Shown here one piece after another: positions 36,131 to 46,139 of a stretch of 64,000 nucleotides of DNA; position 1 is the first letter of the stretch; the number at the start of each line of letters is the position of its first letter. Origin of the DNA: Serratia quinivorans (GTDB lineage: Bacteria; Pseudomonadota; Gammaproteobacteria; Enterobacterales; Enterobacteriaceae); the NCBI GenBank assembly GCA_900457075.1, contig UGYN01000002.1, positions 620,001 to 684,000 on the forward strand. The letters run 5' to 3'. The notes under the pieces are model-generated. The model made no database searches and had not been told where the DNA came from. It saw only the letters and a program-made list of their open reading frames with translations. The translations under genes and the position numbers were made by a program.

Positions 36131-37018
36131 ATGTCCTCGTCTGCAACCGCTAAAGCGTCTTCCACGCTGGTGCCTGTCTGTTTATTAATTATTGCCATGG
36201 TGTCGATTCAGACCGGTGCCTCACTGGCTAAAAGCCTTTTCCCGCTGGTCGGCGCTGAAGGCATCACCACGCTGCGCCTGAGTATCGGCACGCTGATCCT
36301 GTTCATTATCTTCCGCCCATGGCGCATGCGTTTCGCCGCCGGCAGCCGTCTGCCACTGTTTATCTACGGCCTGACGCTGGGTGCGATGAATTATCTGTTT
36401 TATCTTTCTTTGCGCACCCTGCCGCTGGGCATCGCTGTCGCCCTGGAGTTCACCGGGCCGCTGGCGGTCGCCATGTTCTCGTCACGCCGTCCGATCGACT
36501 TTCTATGGGTCGCATTGGCGATTGCCGGATTATGGTTCCTGTTACCGCTGGGTCATGACATGGGCAGTATCGATCCCATTGGAGCGGCCTGTGCGTTGGG
36601 TGCCGGTGCCTGTTGGGCGGTTTATATTATCTGCGGCCAAAAAGCAGGTGGTGACCATGGCCCCGGCACCGTGGCAGTAGGTTCCCTGATCGCCGCCGTG
36701 GTGTTCTGCCCGATAGGTGCCTGGCAAACCGGCAGCGCGTTGCTGAATGTCGACATCCTGCCCATTGCATTAGCTGTAGCCATTTTGTCTACGGCGCTAC
36801 CCTATTCCCTGGAAATTATTGCATTGCCGAAAATTCCGGCGCGCACCTTCGGCACCCTGATGAGCCTGGAGCCTGCACTGGCAGCCCTCTCCGGCATGTT
36901 ATTCCTTAATGAACACCTGACAACGGTACAATGGCTGGCACTGGCAGCGATCATCGCGGCCTCGATGGGCGCTACCCTAACCATCAAGCCAAAACCGCAA
37001 ATCGAAAAGCTGTCCTGA
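36131..37018 (+). CDS. rhtA: Threonine/homoserine exporter RhtA (EamA family)
   Basis: A 295-residue inner-membrane exporter with ten predicted membrane segments in two EamA repeats (for example GASLAKSLFPLVGAEG near residue 30 and AALSGMLFLNEHL near 260). It matches E. coli RhtA (YbiF) in length and in place between ompX and dps. It exports threonine, homoserine and amino-acid analogues. Confidence 0.93.
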   Translation: MSSSATAKASSTLVPVCLLIIAMVSIQTGASLAKSLFPLVGAEGITTLRLSIGTLILFIIFRPWRMRFAAGSRLPLFIYGLTLGAMNYLFYLSLRTLPLGIAVALEFTGPLAVAMFSSRRPIDFLWVALAIAGLWFLLPLGHDMGSIDPIGAACALGAGACWAVYIICGQKAGGDHGPGTVAVGSLIAAVVFCPIGAWQTGSALLNVDILPIALAVAILSTALPYSLEIIALPKIPARTFGTLMSLEPALAALSGMLFLNEHLTTVQWLALAAIIAASMGATLTIKPKPQIEKLS

Positions 37019-37163
37019 GGATCGGCTACGCCTGCATTTGCCAAAAGCGGAATGCAGGCGGGTTAACTGTTTTCACAATGGCAAACAGGCATACTTTTCC
37101 GCGCAATATCCCCACGTTTTTATGGAAACGAACCCGACAGGGTTCAACACATGGAGAATTAAA

Positions 37164-37631
37164 GTGATTTATAACACTCTGTTTAACCCACGCTATGGCC
37201 GTGGGCTGTCACCGATACTGAATGAAACCCTCACCGCCCTTCGTCAATACGATCTGCCTGAGCTGGCACTGGGCCGGCATGAGATTGACGGTGAAAAAAT
37301 TTTCATGGAAGTGATGACGCTAACCACCGGGTTGGCAGAAACGCGACGTGCAGTGCTGCATCAGGAATATGCCGAAATACATCTGTTAATCAGCGGTGAG
37401 GAACGTATTGATTACGGCATGCTGGGGGACTGGCAAAGCGAATTGCCCTATGACGAAGCTCAGGATCTGCAACTGTTGGACATCATCCGTCATCGCCAGA
37501 CGCTGACGATGTTTCCGGGCATGTACGCCATCTTTTTCCCTCATGAACCGCATCAGGTCGGATGCCAGTTGAATGCGCCGATGCCGATCAAAAAAGCGGT
37601 GGTCAAGATGCATTACACCCTGTTGCTGTGA
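37164..37631 (+). CDS. YhcH/YjgK/YiaL (EbgC-like) family protein
   Basis: A 155-residue cupin-like protein of the YhcH/YiaL/EbgC family, with the family features EKIFMEVM, AEIHLLISGEERI and FFPHEPHQVGCQL containing the likely metal histidines and glutamate. Members are linked to sugar and sialic-acid metabolism, but the role here is unknown. The start is GTG 37164 preceded by GGAG at seven bases; the frame is open earlier without a binding site. It is absent from this place in E. coli. Confidence 0.82.
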   Translation: MIYNTLFNPRYGRGLSPILNETLTALRQYDLPELALGRHEIDGEKIFMEVMTLTTGLAETRRAVLHQEYAEIHLLISGEERIDYGMLGDWQSELPYDEAQDLQLLDIIRHRQTLTMFPGMYAIFFPHEPHQVGCQLNAPMPIKKAVVKMHYTLLL

Positions 37632-37991
37632 CCGGTGAGCCGGTCGATTCGGCCGGCTCTCTCGTCACTCTATTGAGAGCTGCAACACTGGAGCTTAAAT
37701 TTAAAAACAGATTCATCCGAATAAAATAAAAGTGAACAATGTAATAAATTACATTTATAAATTATTACACCCGCAAACAGCCAGTCAAACACCAAAAATT
37801 AAAAGAAATAAAAATCAATACCTTAAATAAAAAACAATTTATACTCGTTAAGTTTCTCTTATTATTTATCATTTTCAATTCGTTACTCCCTATTTATCCA
37901 ATAGCCATTTTCGGCCTGAAAAAATTCATATCATTGCTATAATTAATCCCGTACCAAAATAGGACTACGTCACAACAAGAGGAGATCTGAT
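37632..37991. promoter_or_regulatory. AT-rich dps upstream region with promoter
   Basis: These 360 bases are strongly AT-rich. CTATAATTAA with TATAAT at 37938-37943 fits an RpoS/RpoD -10 element of the dps promoter. The rest looks like IHF/H-NS-type DNA; E. coli dps is controlled by RpoS, OxyR and IHF. No gene seen. Confidence 0.65.
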
Positions 37992-38495
37992 ATGAGTACC
38001 GCTAAACTGGTTAAAACGAAATCTTCTGAGCTGCTTTACACTCGCAATGACATGGACGAAAAAACCAAGCTGGACGCCATCAAGGCGCTGAACCGCCAGG
38101 TTATCCAGTTTATCGATCTGTCGTTGATCACCAAACAGGCCCACTGGAACATGCGCGGCGCCAACTTTATTGCCGTTCATGAAATGCTGGACGGGTTCCG
38201 TACGGCCATCATCGATCATCAGGATACTTTTGCTGAACGCATCGTACAGTTGGGCGGCGTCGCCTTGGGCACCGTGCAGGTTGTGAACGATAAGACCCCA
38301 TTGAAAAGCTATCCGACCAATATCCACAGCGTGCAGGAACACCTGAAAGCGCTGGCCGATCGTTACGGTGCCGTGGCCAATGACATTCGCAAGGCCATTA
38401 CTGAAGTGGCGGATGAAGATACCGCGGATATGTTCACTGCCGCATCCCGCGATCTGGACAAGTTCCTGTGGTTTATCGAGTCCAACATCGAATAA
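37992..38495 (+). CDS. dps: DNA-binding ferritin-like protein Dps
   Basis: Dps oxidises and stores iron and coats DNA in starved or stressed cells as a 12-subunit shell. The 167-residue protein equals E. coli Dps in length and has the ferroxidase residues in [21 protein letters not shown] and [13 protein letters not shown]. The lysine-rich N-terminus (STAKLVKTK) is the DNA-binding tail. ATG 37992 follows AGAGGAG. Confidence 0.97.
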
Positions 38496-38538
38496 ACCCG
38501 ATAGTACCAATCAAAACGGCCCGCATCGCGGGACTCAG

Positions 38539-38570
38539 CAGGCTGCGGGCTTTCGCCCCGGCCTGTTTTT
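38539..38570 (+). terminator. Intrinsic terminator after dps
   Basis: CAGGC at 38539-38543 pairs with GCCTG at 38561-38565, with further GC pairing inside, followed by TTTTTCTTTT. Confidence 0.8.
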
Positions 38571-38662
38571 CTTTTCACGTGGCTTGAATTGCTCAAAAAA
38601 CCGCCCATAGTAGATAAAACAGGCGATGAGCAGCAGAGCAGCACCACAAAAGTGAGGTGACT

Positions 38663-38929
38663 ATGGCAAGCGGATGGGCGGCAGAAGGTGCCGTGCAGGA
38701 TCAAATCGACTCCACCGTGGATGACGCCGTACAGCGTGCCAGACAGGCGCTGGGCCGGGGTGAAAGCGAGCATTATTGCCAGGAATGCGGAGAAGAAATT
38801 CCTTTAGCCCGTCGGCAAGCGCTGAAAGGCGTGCGCTATTGCCTGGCCTGCCAAACCGAGCTGGATAAAAAACAGGCGGCAAGCAGCTTATATAACCGCC
38901 GCGGCAGCAAAGACAGCCAACTGCGTTAA
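38663..38929 (+). CDS. ybiI: DksA/TraR-family zinc-finger protein YbiI
   Basis: An 88-residue protein with a four-cysteine zinc finger: CQECGEE and YCLACQ (C-x2-C-x17-C-x2-C, about residues 38-61), after a short helical N-terminus. This is the small DksA/TraR type, which in E. coli includes YbiI from the same region. Members may bind RNA polymerase; function not shown. ATG 38663 follows GAGG. Confidence 0.9.
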   Translation: MASGWAAEGAVQDQIDSTVDDAVQRARQALGRGESEHYCQECGEEIPLARRQALKGVRYCLACQTELDKKQAASSLYNRRGSKDSQLR

Positions 38930-39287
38930 GCCGATGGGCACAACGTGCCACCACAAAGCCCTTTCAGTGAACACTCCTGCACCAGATGCAACAGCCTTGC
39001 GGCACAAAAGTTAGAGTTAGTTATCAGTATTGAAGCGAAACTGTTAACTATCGGTTGTTTCAGCCCCGTTATTTGGTTAATGATAGGCCAGTGCACCAAC
39101 AGGCAACCCAGAGCACTATTTTGGGGCCTCAATTTGGTGCATAAAAATAATAATTCGATCTTCAAACACAACATCACACCACAACTCTTTGTTTTTATAG
39201 TAGTTGAAAAGATGGCACGATTCTTTCATGGCACCAACTGCAATATAAAAAATGGGTAATCCGCAACCTGTACAGGAAATTCCTCTC
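38930..39287. promoter_or_regulatory. glnH upstream region with NtrC-like half-sites
   Basis: This 358-base gap feeds the glnHPQ operon. TGCACCA (near 39091) and TTGGTGCA (near 39134) look like NtrC-type half-sites in inverse orientation, 40 bases apart. A sigma-54 candidate lies at 39213-39228. No gene seen. Confidence 0.55.
39213..39228 (+). promoter_or_regulatory. Sigma-54 promoter candidate for glnHPQ
   Basis: TGGCACGATTCTTTCA fits the -24/-12 layout TGGCAC-N5-TTGCA with one mismatch in the -12 element. It lies 60 bases before the glnH start, where E. coli glnHp2 would be expected. Confidence 0.6.
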
Positions 39288-40031
39288 ATGAAGTCAATTT
39301 TTAAAGTCTCCCTGGCCGCCCTTTCGCTGGCCTTTGCCGTTAGCTCCCACGCAGCAGATAAACTGGTCGTCGCTACCGATACCGCATTCGTTCCCTTTGA
39401 GTTCAAACAAGGCGATAAATACGTTGGCTTCGATATCGACCTGTGGGCCGCTATCGCCAAAGAACTGAAACTGGATTACACCCTGAAACCAATGGATTTC
39501 AGCGGCATCATCCCGGCACTGCAAACCAAAAACATCGATCTGGCGCTGGCCGGTATCACCATTACTGAAGAACGTAAAAAAGCCATCGAATTCTCCGACG
39601 GCTACTACAAAAGCGGCCTGCTGGTGATGGTTAATGCCAACGACAACAACATCAAGGGCATTGACGATCTGAACGGTAAAGTGGTGGCGGTGAAGAGCGG
39701 CACCGGTTCCGTTGATTACGCCAAACAACACATCAAAACCAAAGACCTGCGTCAGTTCCCGAACATCGATAACGCCTATATGGAACTGGGCACCAAGCGT
39801 GCAGATGCGGTACTGCACGACACGCCAAACATCCTGTACTTCATCAAAACTGCCGGCGCCGGCAAGTTCAAAACCGTGGGTGAATCACTGGAAGCTCAGC
39901 AATACGGCATCGCCTTCCCGAAAGGCAGTGACGAGCTGCGCGTGAAGGTCAATGGCGCGCTGAAAACGCTGCGCGACAACGGCACCTACAACGAAATCTA
40001 CAAAAAATGGTTCGGTACCGAACCTAAATAA
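39288..40031 (+). CDS. glnH: Glutamine-binding periplasmic protein
   Basis: GlnH delivers glutamine to the GlnPQ importer. The 247-residue precursor has a signal peptide (residues 1-22, ending SHA), the family start [17 protein letters not shown], the [14 protein letters not shown] signature and [12 protein letters not shown] near the end. Length matches E. coli GlnH. ATG 39288 follows AGGAAA; the frame is open from 39252. First gene of glnHPQ. Confidence 0.96.
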   Translation: MKSIFKVSLAALSLAFAVSSHAADKLVVATDTAFVPFEFKQGDKYVGFDIDLWAAIAKELKLDYTLKPMDFSGIIPALQTKNIDLALAGITITEERKKAIEFSDGYYKSGLLVMVNANDNNIKGIDDLNGKVVAVKSGTGSVDYAKQHIKTKDLRQFPNIDNAYMELGTKRADAVLHDTPNILYFIKTAGAGKFKTVGESLEAQQYGIAFPKGSDELRVKVNGALKTLRDNGTYNEIYKKWFGTEPK

Positions 40032-40136
40032 CGGATGAAGTCAGTCACTGATTCACTTGAGCACAGGGGTGGTGTCTTAGCCCCTGCGCTTTGTTGCATC
40101 TGATTCCCACGTTTGGGATCACCGGGAGAAAACACC

Positions 40137-40796
40137 ATGCAGTTCGACTGGAGCGCCATCTGGCCCGCCATCCCCATCCTGTTAGAAGGCGCCAAAATGA
40201 CCCTGTGGATTTCGGTCCTCGGTCTGATTGGCGGCCTGATCATCGGCCTGGTTGCCGGCTTTGCCCGTACCTACGGCGGTTGGATTGCCAACCACGTGGC
40301 TCTGGTATTCATCGAAGTTATTCGCGGTACACCAATCGTGGTGCAGGTGATGTTTATCTACTTCGCCCTGCCGATGGCGTTCAGCGATTTACGCATCGAT
40401 CCTTTCAGCGCGGCGGTGGTCACCATTATGATCAACTCCGGGGCCTATATTGCGGAAATTACCCGTGGTGCCGTGCTGTCGATTCATAGCGGCTTCCGCG
40501 AGGCCGGCCTGGCATTAGGCCTGTCACGCCGTGAAACCATCCGTTATGTCATTATGCCGCTGGCGCTGCGCCGCATGCTGCCACCGCTGGGTAACCAGTG
40601 GATCATCAGCATTAAGGACACCTCGCTGTTTATCGTGATCGGCGTGGCGGAACTGACCCGTCAGGGGCAGGAGATTATTGCCGGTAACTTCCGCGCGCTG
40701 GAAATCTGGAGCGCCGTGGCGGTTATTTATCTGATTATTACCCTGGTGCTGAGCTTCGTGCTGCGTCGTCTGGAAAGAAGGATGAAAATCCTGTGA
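40137..40796 (+). CDS. glnP: Glutamine ABC transporter permease
   Basis: A 219-residue polar-amino-acid permease with about five membrane segments and the HisMQ signature ([40 protein letters not shown] contains the EAA loop that contacts the ATPase). Works as a homodimer with GlnQ. ATG 40137 follows GGGAGAA. Its last codons overlap glnQ. Confidence 0.96.
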   Translation: MQFDWSAIWPAIPILLEGAKMTLWISVLGLIGGLIIGLVAGFARTYGGWIANHVALVFIEVIRGTPIVVQVMFIYFALPMAFSDLRIDPFSAAVVTIMINSGAYIAEITRGAVLSIHSGFREAGLALGLSRRETIRYVIMPLALRRMLPPLGNQWIISIKDTSLFIVIGVAELTRQGQEIIAGNFRALEIWSAVAVIYLIITLVLSFVLRRLERRMKIL

Positions 40797-41515
40797 TTGA
40801 ATTTAAAAACGTCTCCAAGCATTTTGGGCAAACCCAGGTGCTGCACAACATCGACCTGAAAATTAACCAGGGTGAGGTGGTGGTGATTATCGGGCCTTCC
40901 GGCTCCGGTAAATCTACGCTGCTGCGTTGTATCAACAAGCTCGAAGAGATCACCAGCGGCGATCTGATCGTCGACGGCCTGAAAGCTAACGATCCCAAGG
41001 TTGACGATCGGTTGATCCGTCAGGAAGCCGGCATGGTGTTCCAACAGTTTTACCTGTTCCCACACCTGACCGCGTTGGAAAACGTCGCCTTTGGCCCTAT
41101 CCGCGTGCGCGGACTGAAAAAGTCGGATGCGGAAAAGCTGGCACGCGACCTGCTGGCAAAAGTTGGCCTGGCTGAACGTGCGCACCACTATCCTTCAGAG
41201 CTTTCCGGTGGCCAGCAACAGCGCGTGGCTATCGCCCGTGCGCTGGCGGTGAAGCCGAAAATGATGCTGTTCGATGAGCCAACTTCTGCGCTTGATCCGG
41301 AACTGCGCCATGAAGTGCTGAAGGTGATGCAGGATCTGGCGGAAGAAGGCATGACCATGGTGATCGTCACCCACGAAGTCGGCTTTGCCGAAAAAGTGGC
41401 GTCACGGCTGATCTTTATTGATAAGGGACGGATTGCGGAAGACGGCAACCCTCACGAGTTGATCAACAACCCGCCAAGCCCGCGTTTGAAAGAGTTCCTG
41501 CAGCACGTTTCCTGA
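40793..41515 (+). CDS. glnQ: Glutamine ABC transporter ATPase
   Basis: A 240-residue ABC ATPase: Walker [10 protein letters not shown] near residue 34, Q loop [12 protein letters not shown], signature [15 protein letters not shown] near 134, Walker [13 protein letters not shown] near 156 and the H loop [11 protein letters not shown]. It starts at GTG 40793, overlapping the glnP stop by four bases. Last gene of the operon, with a terminator after it. Confidence 0.96.
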   Translation: MIEFKNVSKHFGQTQVLHNIDLKINQGEVVVIIGPSGSGKSTLLRCINKLEEITSGDLIVDGLKANDPKVDDRLIRQEAGMVFQQFYLFPHLTALENVAFGPIRVRGLKKSDAEKLARDLLAKVGLAERAHHYPSELSGGQQQRVAIARALAVKPKMMLFDEPTSALDPELRHEVLKVMQDLAEEGMTMVIVTHEVGFAEKVASRLIFIDKGRIAEDGNPHELINNPPSPRLKEFLQHVS

Positions 41516-41527
41516 TTTATCCTGTTC

Positions 41528-41565
41528 AACGGCGGGCGCACTCAGCGCTCGCCGTTTCTATTTAG
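41528..41565 (+). terminator. Intrinsic terminator after glnQ
   Basis: AACGGCGGGCGC (41528-41539) and GCGCTCGCCGTT (41545-41556) form a 12-bp stem with one G-T pair and a five-base loop, followed by TCTATTT. Confidence 0.85.
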
Positions 41566-41669
41566 CACGCGTTCCCACTCCCCGCCTCGTATCATTTCCT
41601 ACTATATTGCTTGTTTTTATTAACATTTGTCTTTAATCCGCCGATTTACAGAGCCCCAAGAGAGGATAA

Positions 41670-43883
41670 ATGCCCGCAACCGCATACTCCCGATTAGGTT
41701 CTCATCTGCGAGAACGCTGGTTTCCCCTGTTACTGCTGCTGATAGCCTGCACAGTTTCCCCATTGGCGATGGCGCAATCCGCGCAGAAAACCGCCCCCGT
41801 TGACCAAAGCCAACAGCAAAAAGCCTCTTACGCCGCACTGGCGGATATTCTGCAAGACGATAAGGCCCGCGCCGCGCTGATCGGCCACCTCAGACAGGCA
41901 GCAGATCAATCTGCCAACGGCCCGCCGAAAACAGAAGCGTCAGAAACGCCAGAGTCGCTGAGCGACAATCTGAGCAATCTGGCACAAGGGGGCATCAGCA
42001 GCGTTAACCAAAGGCTGAACTCGCTGCAAAAGCTGATCGACTCGGGGCCAAAACGCAGTTTTAATCCCGACAGTTTTTTCCGCGCCCTGGGCTACTTTCT
42101 GCTGACGGTCGCGGTGACCTTCGCCATCTTCCATCTGATCCGTCGGCTGATGCACCCGCTGTACAAACGCATGGGCAGTTGGGGACACAACGCCAAATTG
42201 CAGCAGGGGCCGTGGTATAAATTGCCGACGGCCATCCTCGGCGCTTTCGCCGTCGATCTGCTGGTATTGCTACTGGCGCTGGCGGCGGGCAACCTGTTTG
42301 CGCGCCATGTTAATGCCGACAGCGCGACCATCCTGCGTTTGCAAACCCTGTTTCTTAGCGCCTTTGCGGTTATCGAATTCTTCAAGGCGATACTGCGGTT
42401 GATTTTCTCGCCCAACTTCGATTATCTGCGCCCCTTCCCGTTTAGCGATGCCAGCGCCCACTACTGGAACCAGCGTCTCGCCTGGCTGAGCGGCCTGATT
42501 GGCTACGGTCTGATGGTGGTGGTGCCGGTAGTGGCGACGCAAATCAGCTATCCGGCTGCGGCGGCCGCCAATCTGATTATCATGCTGGCCCTGACGCTGT
42601 ATGCGGTGGCACTGATCCTGCGTAACCGCAAACCGATACAACGGCAAATCAACCTGCTGGCCGAACGATCCATGGCATTTTTCAGCATTATTTTGCGCGG
42701 TCTGGGCCACGTCTGGCACCTGCTGGCGATCGCCTATTTCCTGGTGTTATTTGCGCTGTCGCAGTTTGATATCGGCAACAGCCTGCGCTTTATGATGACC
42801 GCGACGGTGAAAAGCCTGGTGGTCGTTGGCCTCGGCGCCCTGCTTTCCGGCATGCTGACCCGTTGGATTTTCCGACGAATCTCACTGCCGGATGACGTCA
42901 ACCGACGCTACCCAATGCTGGAACGACGCATTAACTCCTATATTCCCAATGGGTTGAAAATACTGCGGGTGATAGTGGTGTTGGCGGTGACGCTGCTGCT
43001 GTTTGACGCCTGGCATCTGATCAATTTGTACCAGTGGGCCGGCAGCGAAAACGGCGAGAAAATCATTGGCGGGCTGGTGCATATCCTGCTGATTGTGGTG
43101 ATTGCCGTGTTCAGCTGGACGCTGATGGCCAGTATTATCGAACACCGCCTGGCATTGGAACTGAGCAACGGTATTCGCCCTAGCGCGCGTGAACGTACCT
43201 TATTGACGCTGTTTCGCAACGTACTGGCCATCGTTATCAGCACCATTACCATCATGATTGTACTGTCACAGGTGGGGATTAACATTGCGCCCCTGCTGGC
43301 AGGTGCCGGAGCACTGGGGCTGGCTATCAGCTTTGGGGCGCAAACGCTGGTGAAAGATGTGATTACCGGCGTATTCATCCAGTTCGAAAACGGCATGAAT
43401 ACCGGCGAATATGTCACCGTCAGCGGTATTACCGGCACGGTGGAGCGCATGACTATCCGTTCAATCGGTCTGCGGGACGACTACGGCGTGTATCACATCG
43501 TTCCCTTTTCTTCGATCACCACGCTGGCCAACTATGCCCGCGAATTTGGCGTCTACCGAGCCAATTACAGCGTTAGCCGCGACGAAGACATCGATCATGT
43601 CCATCAAGTGCTGCATCAGGCCGTTGATGCATTGAAACAAGACGATCAGGTGAAACATTTTCTGGTCGGCGAACCGGTATTCAACGGCGTGGTCGCGCTG
43701 GGTGACCGTTCCTTCACCACCCGGGTCACCGTTCGCACCCAGGCGTTGAAACAGTGGGTGGTGCAGTACGCGCTCGATCGCCTGGTAAAAATGCATTTTG
43801 ACCAGGCCGATATCGCCATGCCACAACAGGCCATGCAGCTTTCTTATGCTCCGAACGCGGGAACGCCGCCGGAAACGTCCTGA
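41670..43883 (+). CDS. ybiO: Mechanosensitive channel YbiO (MscS family)
   Basis: YbiO is a moderate-conductance mechanosensitive channel that releases solutes on osmotic downshift. The 737-residue protein (E. coli about 740) has a signal peptide (about residues 1-35, ending AMA), a periplasmic coiled part, many membrane segments, and the MscS core near 535-600: LLAGAGALGLAISFGAQTL pore helix, then DVITGVFIQFENGMNTGEYV. ATG 41670 follows AGAGGA. It keeps its E. coli position after glnQ. Confidence 0.94.
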   Translation: MPATAYSRLGSHLRERWFPLLLLLIACTVSPLAMAQSAQKTAPVDQSQQQKASYAALADILQDDKARAALIGHLRQAADQSANGPPKTEASETPESLSDNLSNLAQGGISSVNQRLNSLQKLIDSGPKRSFNPDSFFRALGYFLLTVAVTFAIFHLIRRLMHPLYKRMGSWGHNAKLQQGPWYKLPTAILGAFAVDLLVLLLALAAGNLFARHVNADSATILRLQTLFLSAFAVIEFFKAILRLIFSPNFDYLRPFPFSDASAHYWNQRLAWLSGLIGYGLMVVVPVVATQISYPAAAAANLIIMLALTLYAVALILRNRKPIQRQINLLAERSMAFFSIILRGLGHVWHLLAIAYFLVLFALSQFDIGNSLRFMMTATVKSLVVVGLGALLSGMLTRWIFRRISLPDDVNRRYPMLERRINSYIPNGLKILRVIVVLAVTLLLFDAWHLINLYQWAGSENGEKIIGGLVHILLIVVIAVFSWTLMASIIEHRLALELSNGIRPSARERTLLTLFRNVLAIVISTITIMIVLSQVGINIAPLLAGAGALGLAISFGAQTLVKDVITGVFIQFENGMNTGEYVTVSGITGTVERMTIRSIGLRDDYGVYHIVPFSSITTLANYAREFGVYRANYSVSRDEDIDHVHQVLHQAVDALKQDDQVKHFLVGEPVFNGVVALGDRSFTTRVTVRTQALKQWVVQYALDRLVKMHFDQADIAMPQQAMQLSYAPNAGTPPETS

Positions 43884-43889
43884 CAATCA

Positions 43890-44897
43890 TCACCGCGGCG
43901 TGCAGGGGTGGGCGGCAAGGAACGCCGCCACATCCTGCAGGTAAGCGTCATACTGTATCGATCGCGGCGCAAACAGGCCGACAATATTGATCAACGACGG
44001 GTAACGGACAAACAGCGGTTTGACCATGGCATGGTCAGCCTGCTCGATGCGCATCACCGTCAACAGATCGGCGGAGATGACTTGCCGGTAAACGCGTTCA
44101 GTTTCGTTCGCGTCAACGTTAATGTCACGCCCCCCCACCATCAGGTGTACCGGTGTTTTGTAATGGCTCAACCCCGCAGTGGCATCACTGGCCATGTTGG
44201 CTCGAATAAACTGCCAGCGATCGGCACTCAAGGCCGCCGCAGCACCATACTCTCTGCGGTACTGCGTGTAACCGTCCGGCTGTTTTAACAAGGACAGCAC
44301 GCGCCTCCCCTGTGCTTCGCGTTCCTGAATTCGTTGCTCATCAATACCTGCAGCCTCCATTTCCGCTCGGGTGTTATATTGCCCTTGCGTTAACCAGTTG
44401 ATCGCCGGAGACATCACCAACGTAAAAACGATATCGGGCCGCAGTCGTGCAACTTCTGGCATCACCCAACCCGCCTGGCTCGCGCCCCACAACCCGACAC
44501 ATTGCGGGTTAAAGCGTCCGTCTTTTCTGGCCCAGTCAATAATATCCGCCGTTTCTTTTGCCCGGTCATTCATGGTTTGGTGCAACCAATTACCGGAAGA
44601 GCCGCCGACACCCGGTTTATCAAAAGATAAAACGGCATAGCCCTGTTCAGCCATGCTTTCCCAAATACTGTAGTAGGCTTCGTCACGGCTGGCATTGGCA
44701 GGGCCATCACCATGAACAAAGACAATCACCCCCGGCTTCCCCTGCATGTTCTTCGGCAGCACCAGCGTACCGGCAAGTGAGTTCCCACCAGCGGCCAACC
44801 GAACCGGTTCTGTGACATATTGATAGTCATTGACGTTGAGAACCCAGCCTAACGCCACCACAAACAGTGCCAGTAAAGAAACGACTATTTTTTTCAT
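43890..44897 (-). CDS. Exported or membrane-anchored alpha/beta hydrolase
   Basis: A 335-residue hydrolase with an N-terminal hydrophobic anchor (residues 1-20). Catalytic motifs are HGDGPANAS (oxyanion region), GLWGASQAGWV with nucleophile Ser, GGRDINVD with the acid and QADHAMVKP with His. It is closest in layout to acyl esterase/peptidase S9-like hydrolases; substrate unknown. ATG 44897 overlaps the upstream acetyltransferase stop (ATGA), so it is the third gene of a tetR operon. Longer starts lie within that gene and are unlikely. Confidence 0.83.
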   Translation of the reverse strand: MKKIVVSLLALFVVALGWVLNVNDYQYVTEPVRLAAGGNSLAGTLVLPKNMQGKPGVIVFVHGDGPANASRDEAYYSIWESMAEQGYAVLSFDKPGVGGSSGNWLHQTMNDRAKETADIIDWARKDGRFNPQCVGLWGASQAGWVMPEVARLRPDIVFTLVMSPAINWLTQGQYNTRAEMEAAGIDEQRIQEREAQGRRVLSLLKQPDGYTQYRREYGAAAALSADRWQFIRANMASDATAGLSHYKTPVHLMVGGRDINVDANETERVYRQVISADLLTVMRIEQADHAMVKPLFVRYPSLINIVGLFAPRSIQYDAYLQDVAAFLAAHPCTPR

Positions 44898-45535
44898 CGT
44901 GTTTCCCCGATGCGCTTCTCCATGAACAGCCAGTTTGCCTGGCGAAACAGCAACCACAGCGAAGCATGTCTCTCCCGCCGACCGATGTTGAAACCACATT
45001 GTTGATACAGCCGCCGTGCGCCGGTATTTTGTTGGCTCACGTGCAAACGTAGCCAACGGTTAGGCCGCTGTGCCGCCGCATACTCCGTTATCCATTGGAT
45101 CAACATTTTCCCCACGCCTTTGCCCCGCTGCTTTTCATCCACCGCCAGGTAGGAGAGATACAGTTCACCGCCAGCAGGATCATGCTGTAACGTCACGATT
45201 TGCAGGTACATGCGCCAAAAGTTCAGCATGCCGTAACGGCGGCACAAACGCAGGATTGGCAACGGGCGTTCCCTTAACGCAGAATTACCCAGTCGCCCCG
45301 CTGACTTGAGCCCAAATGCTGCCACTACCTTACCCGCTCGCCTAACGACAAAGCTCTGTTCCTGACTGGTGCTCTGTTTCCAGCTCCACAGCCAGTAAAA
45401 CAACCGCCATTGTTGACGTGCGCTCAGCCCGCACTGGCGTTGAAATTTGTCATCGAAGGCAGAGTAAATCAACGCTGCCGTCTGTAATCGGCAGGATTCG
45501 CGGTAAGGCTGTATATCAAGCATTTTGCCCCCCAT
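44894..45535 (-). CDS. GNAT-family N-acetyltransferase
   Basis: A 213-residue acetyltransferase with acetyl-CoA motif YLSYLAVDEKQRGKGVGKML near residue 130 and TGARRLYQQCGF near 185. The ATG at 45535 overlaps the tetR stop (TAATG); a second ATG four codons in (45523) follows a G-run and may be used instead. Coupled to tetR before it and to the hydrolase after it. A resistance role by substrate modification would fit but is not shown. Confidence 0.82.
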   Translation of the reverse strand: MGGKMLDIQPYRESCRLQTAALIYSAFDDKFQRQCGLSARQQWRLFYWLWSWKQSTSQEQSFVVRRAGKVVAAFGLKSAGRLGNSALRERPLPILRLCRRYGMLNFWRMYLQIVTLQHDPAGGELYLSYLAVDEKQRGKGVGKMLIQWITEYAAAQRPNRWLRLHVSQQNTGARRLYQQCGFNIGRRERHASLWLLFRQANWLFMEKRIGETR

Positions 45536-46098
45536 TACCCTTGCGTGAAAATCAACTGTTCCAGCAAGTGATTGGCCACCGTCGACGCCTTGCGAGGGAA
45601 AATCGCCTGCCGCCAGGCCTGGCCTTCAATCACGTCCAGAATCAGTTGGGCAAGCTCGCGCGGATCCAACGCTACCGCAATCTCGTCAGCCTGCTGCGCC
45701 AGAACGATAACCTGCACCAGTGCATCCATCAGTTGCTGCTGGTTGGCATCAAATCGCTCCGCCAGGGTGGGATTACGCGCAACCTCCGCCACAATCTCTG
45801 CCGACAATTGCACGCTGTCCGGTGAAGACACAAAAGCGTGATAAGCGTTGAAAAAGTCGGACAGCGCCTGCTTTGGTCGATGTTTCCCTGCGGTCAACTG
45901 TGCGGCAAACTCGCTGAAAAACGCATTCTCCAGCAACGCGATTTCACCAATCAAATCATTCTTACCAGCAAAATGATTGTAAAGATTGCCCACGCTGACG
46001 CCTGCTGCCAGTGCGATATCTCGCATACTGGTCTGGTGAAACCCCTTGTGGGTAAAGCTATGCAATGCGGCATCAACAATTTTTTCTCGGTTTCCCAT
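45535..46098 (-). CDS. TetR-family repressor, first gene of a three-gene operon
   Basis: A 187-residue TetR protein with a helix-turn-helix near residues 24-45 (TSMRDIALAAGVSVGNLYNH) and a helical ligand domain. It is followed without gaps by the acetyltransferase and the hydrolase. A 44-base near-perfect palindrome 42 bases before its start is the probable operator, so the operon is likely autorepressed and induced by an unknown small molecule. Confidence 0.88.
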   Translation of the reverse strand: MGNREKIVDAALHSFTHKGFHQTSMRDIALAAGVSVGNLYNHFAGKNDLIGEIALLENAFFSEFAAQLTAGKHRPKQALSDFFNAYHAFVSSPDSVQLSAEIVAEVARNPTLAERFDANQQQLMDALVQVIVLAQQADEIAVALDPRELAQLILDVIEGQAWRQAIFPRKASTVANHLLEQLIFTQG

Positions 46099-46139
46099 GG
46101 TTCTGTCTCGCGGTTGAAATGTGGCTAGCGATGTTCAAA

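Noticed and set aside
39229..39243. Second sigma-54-like element before glnH
   Set aside because: GG and GC are eight bases apart instead of ten, so the -24/-12 geometry is wrong.
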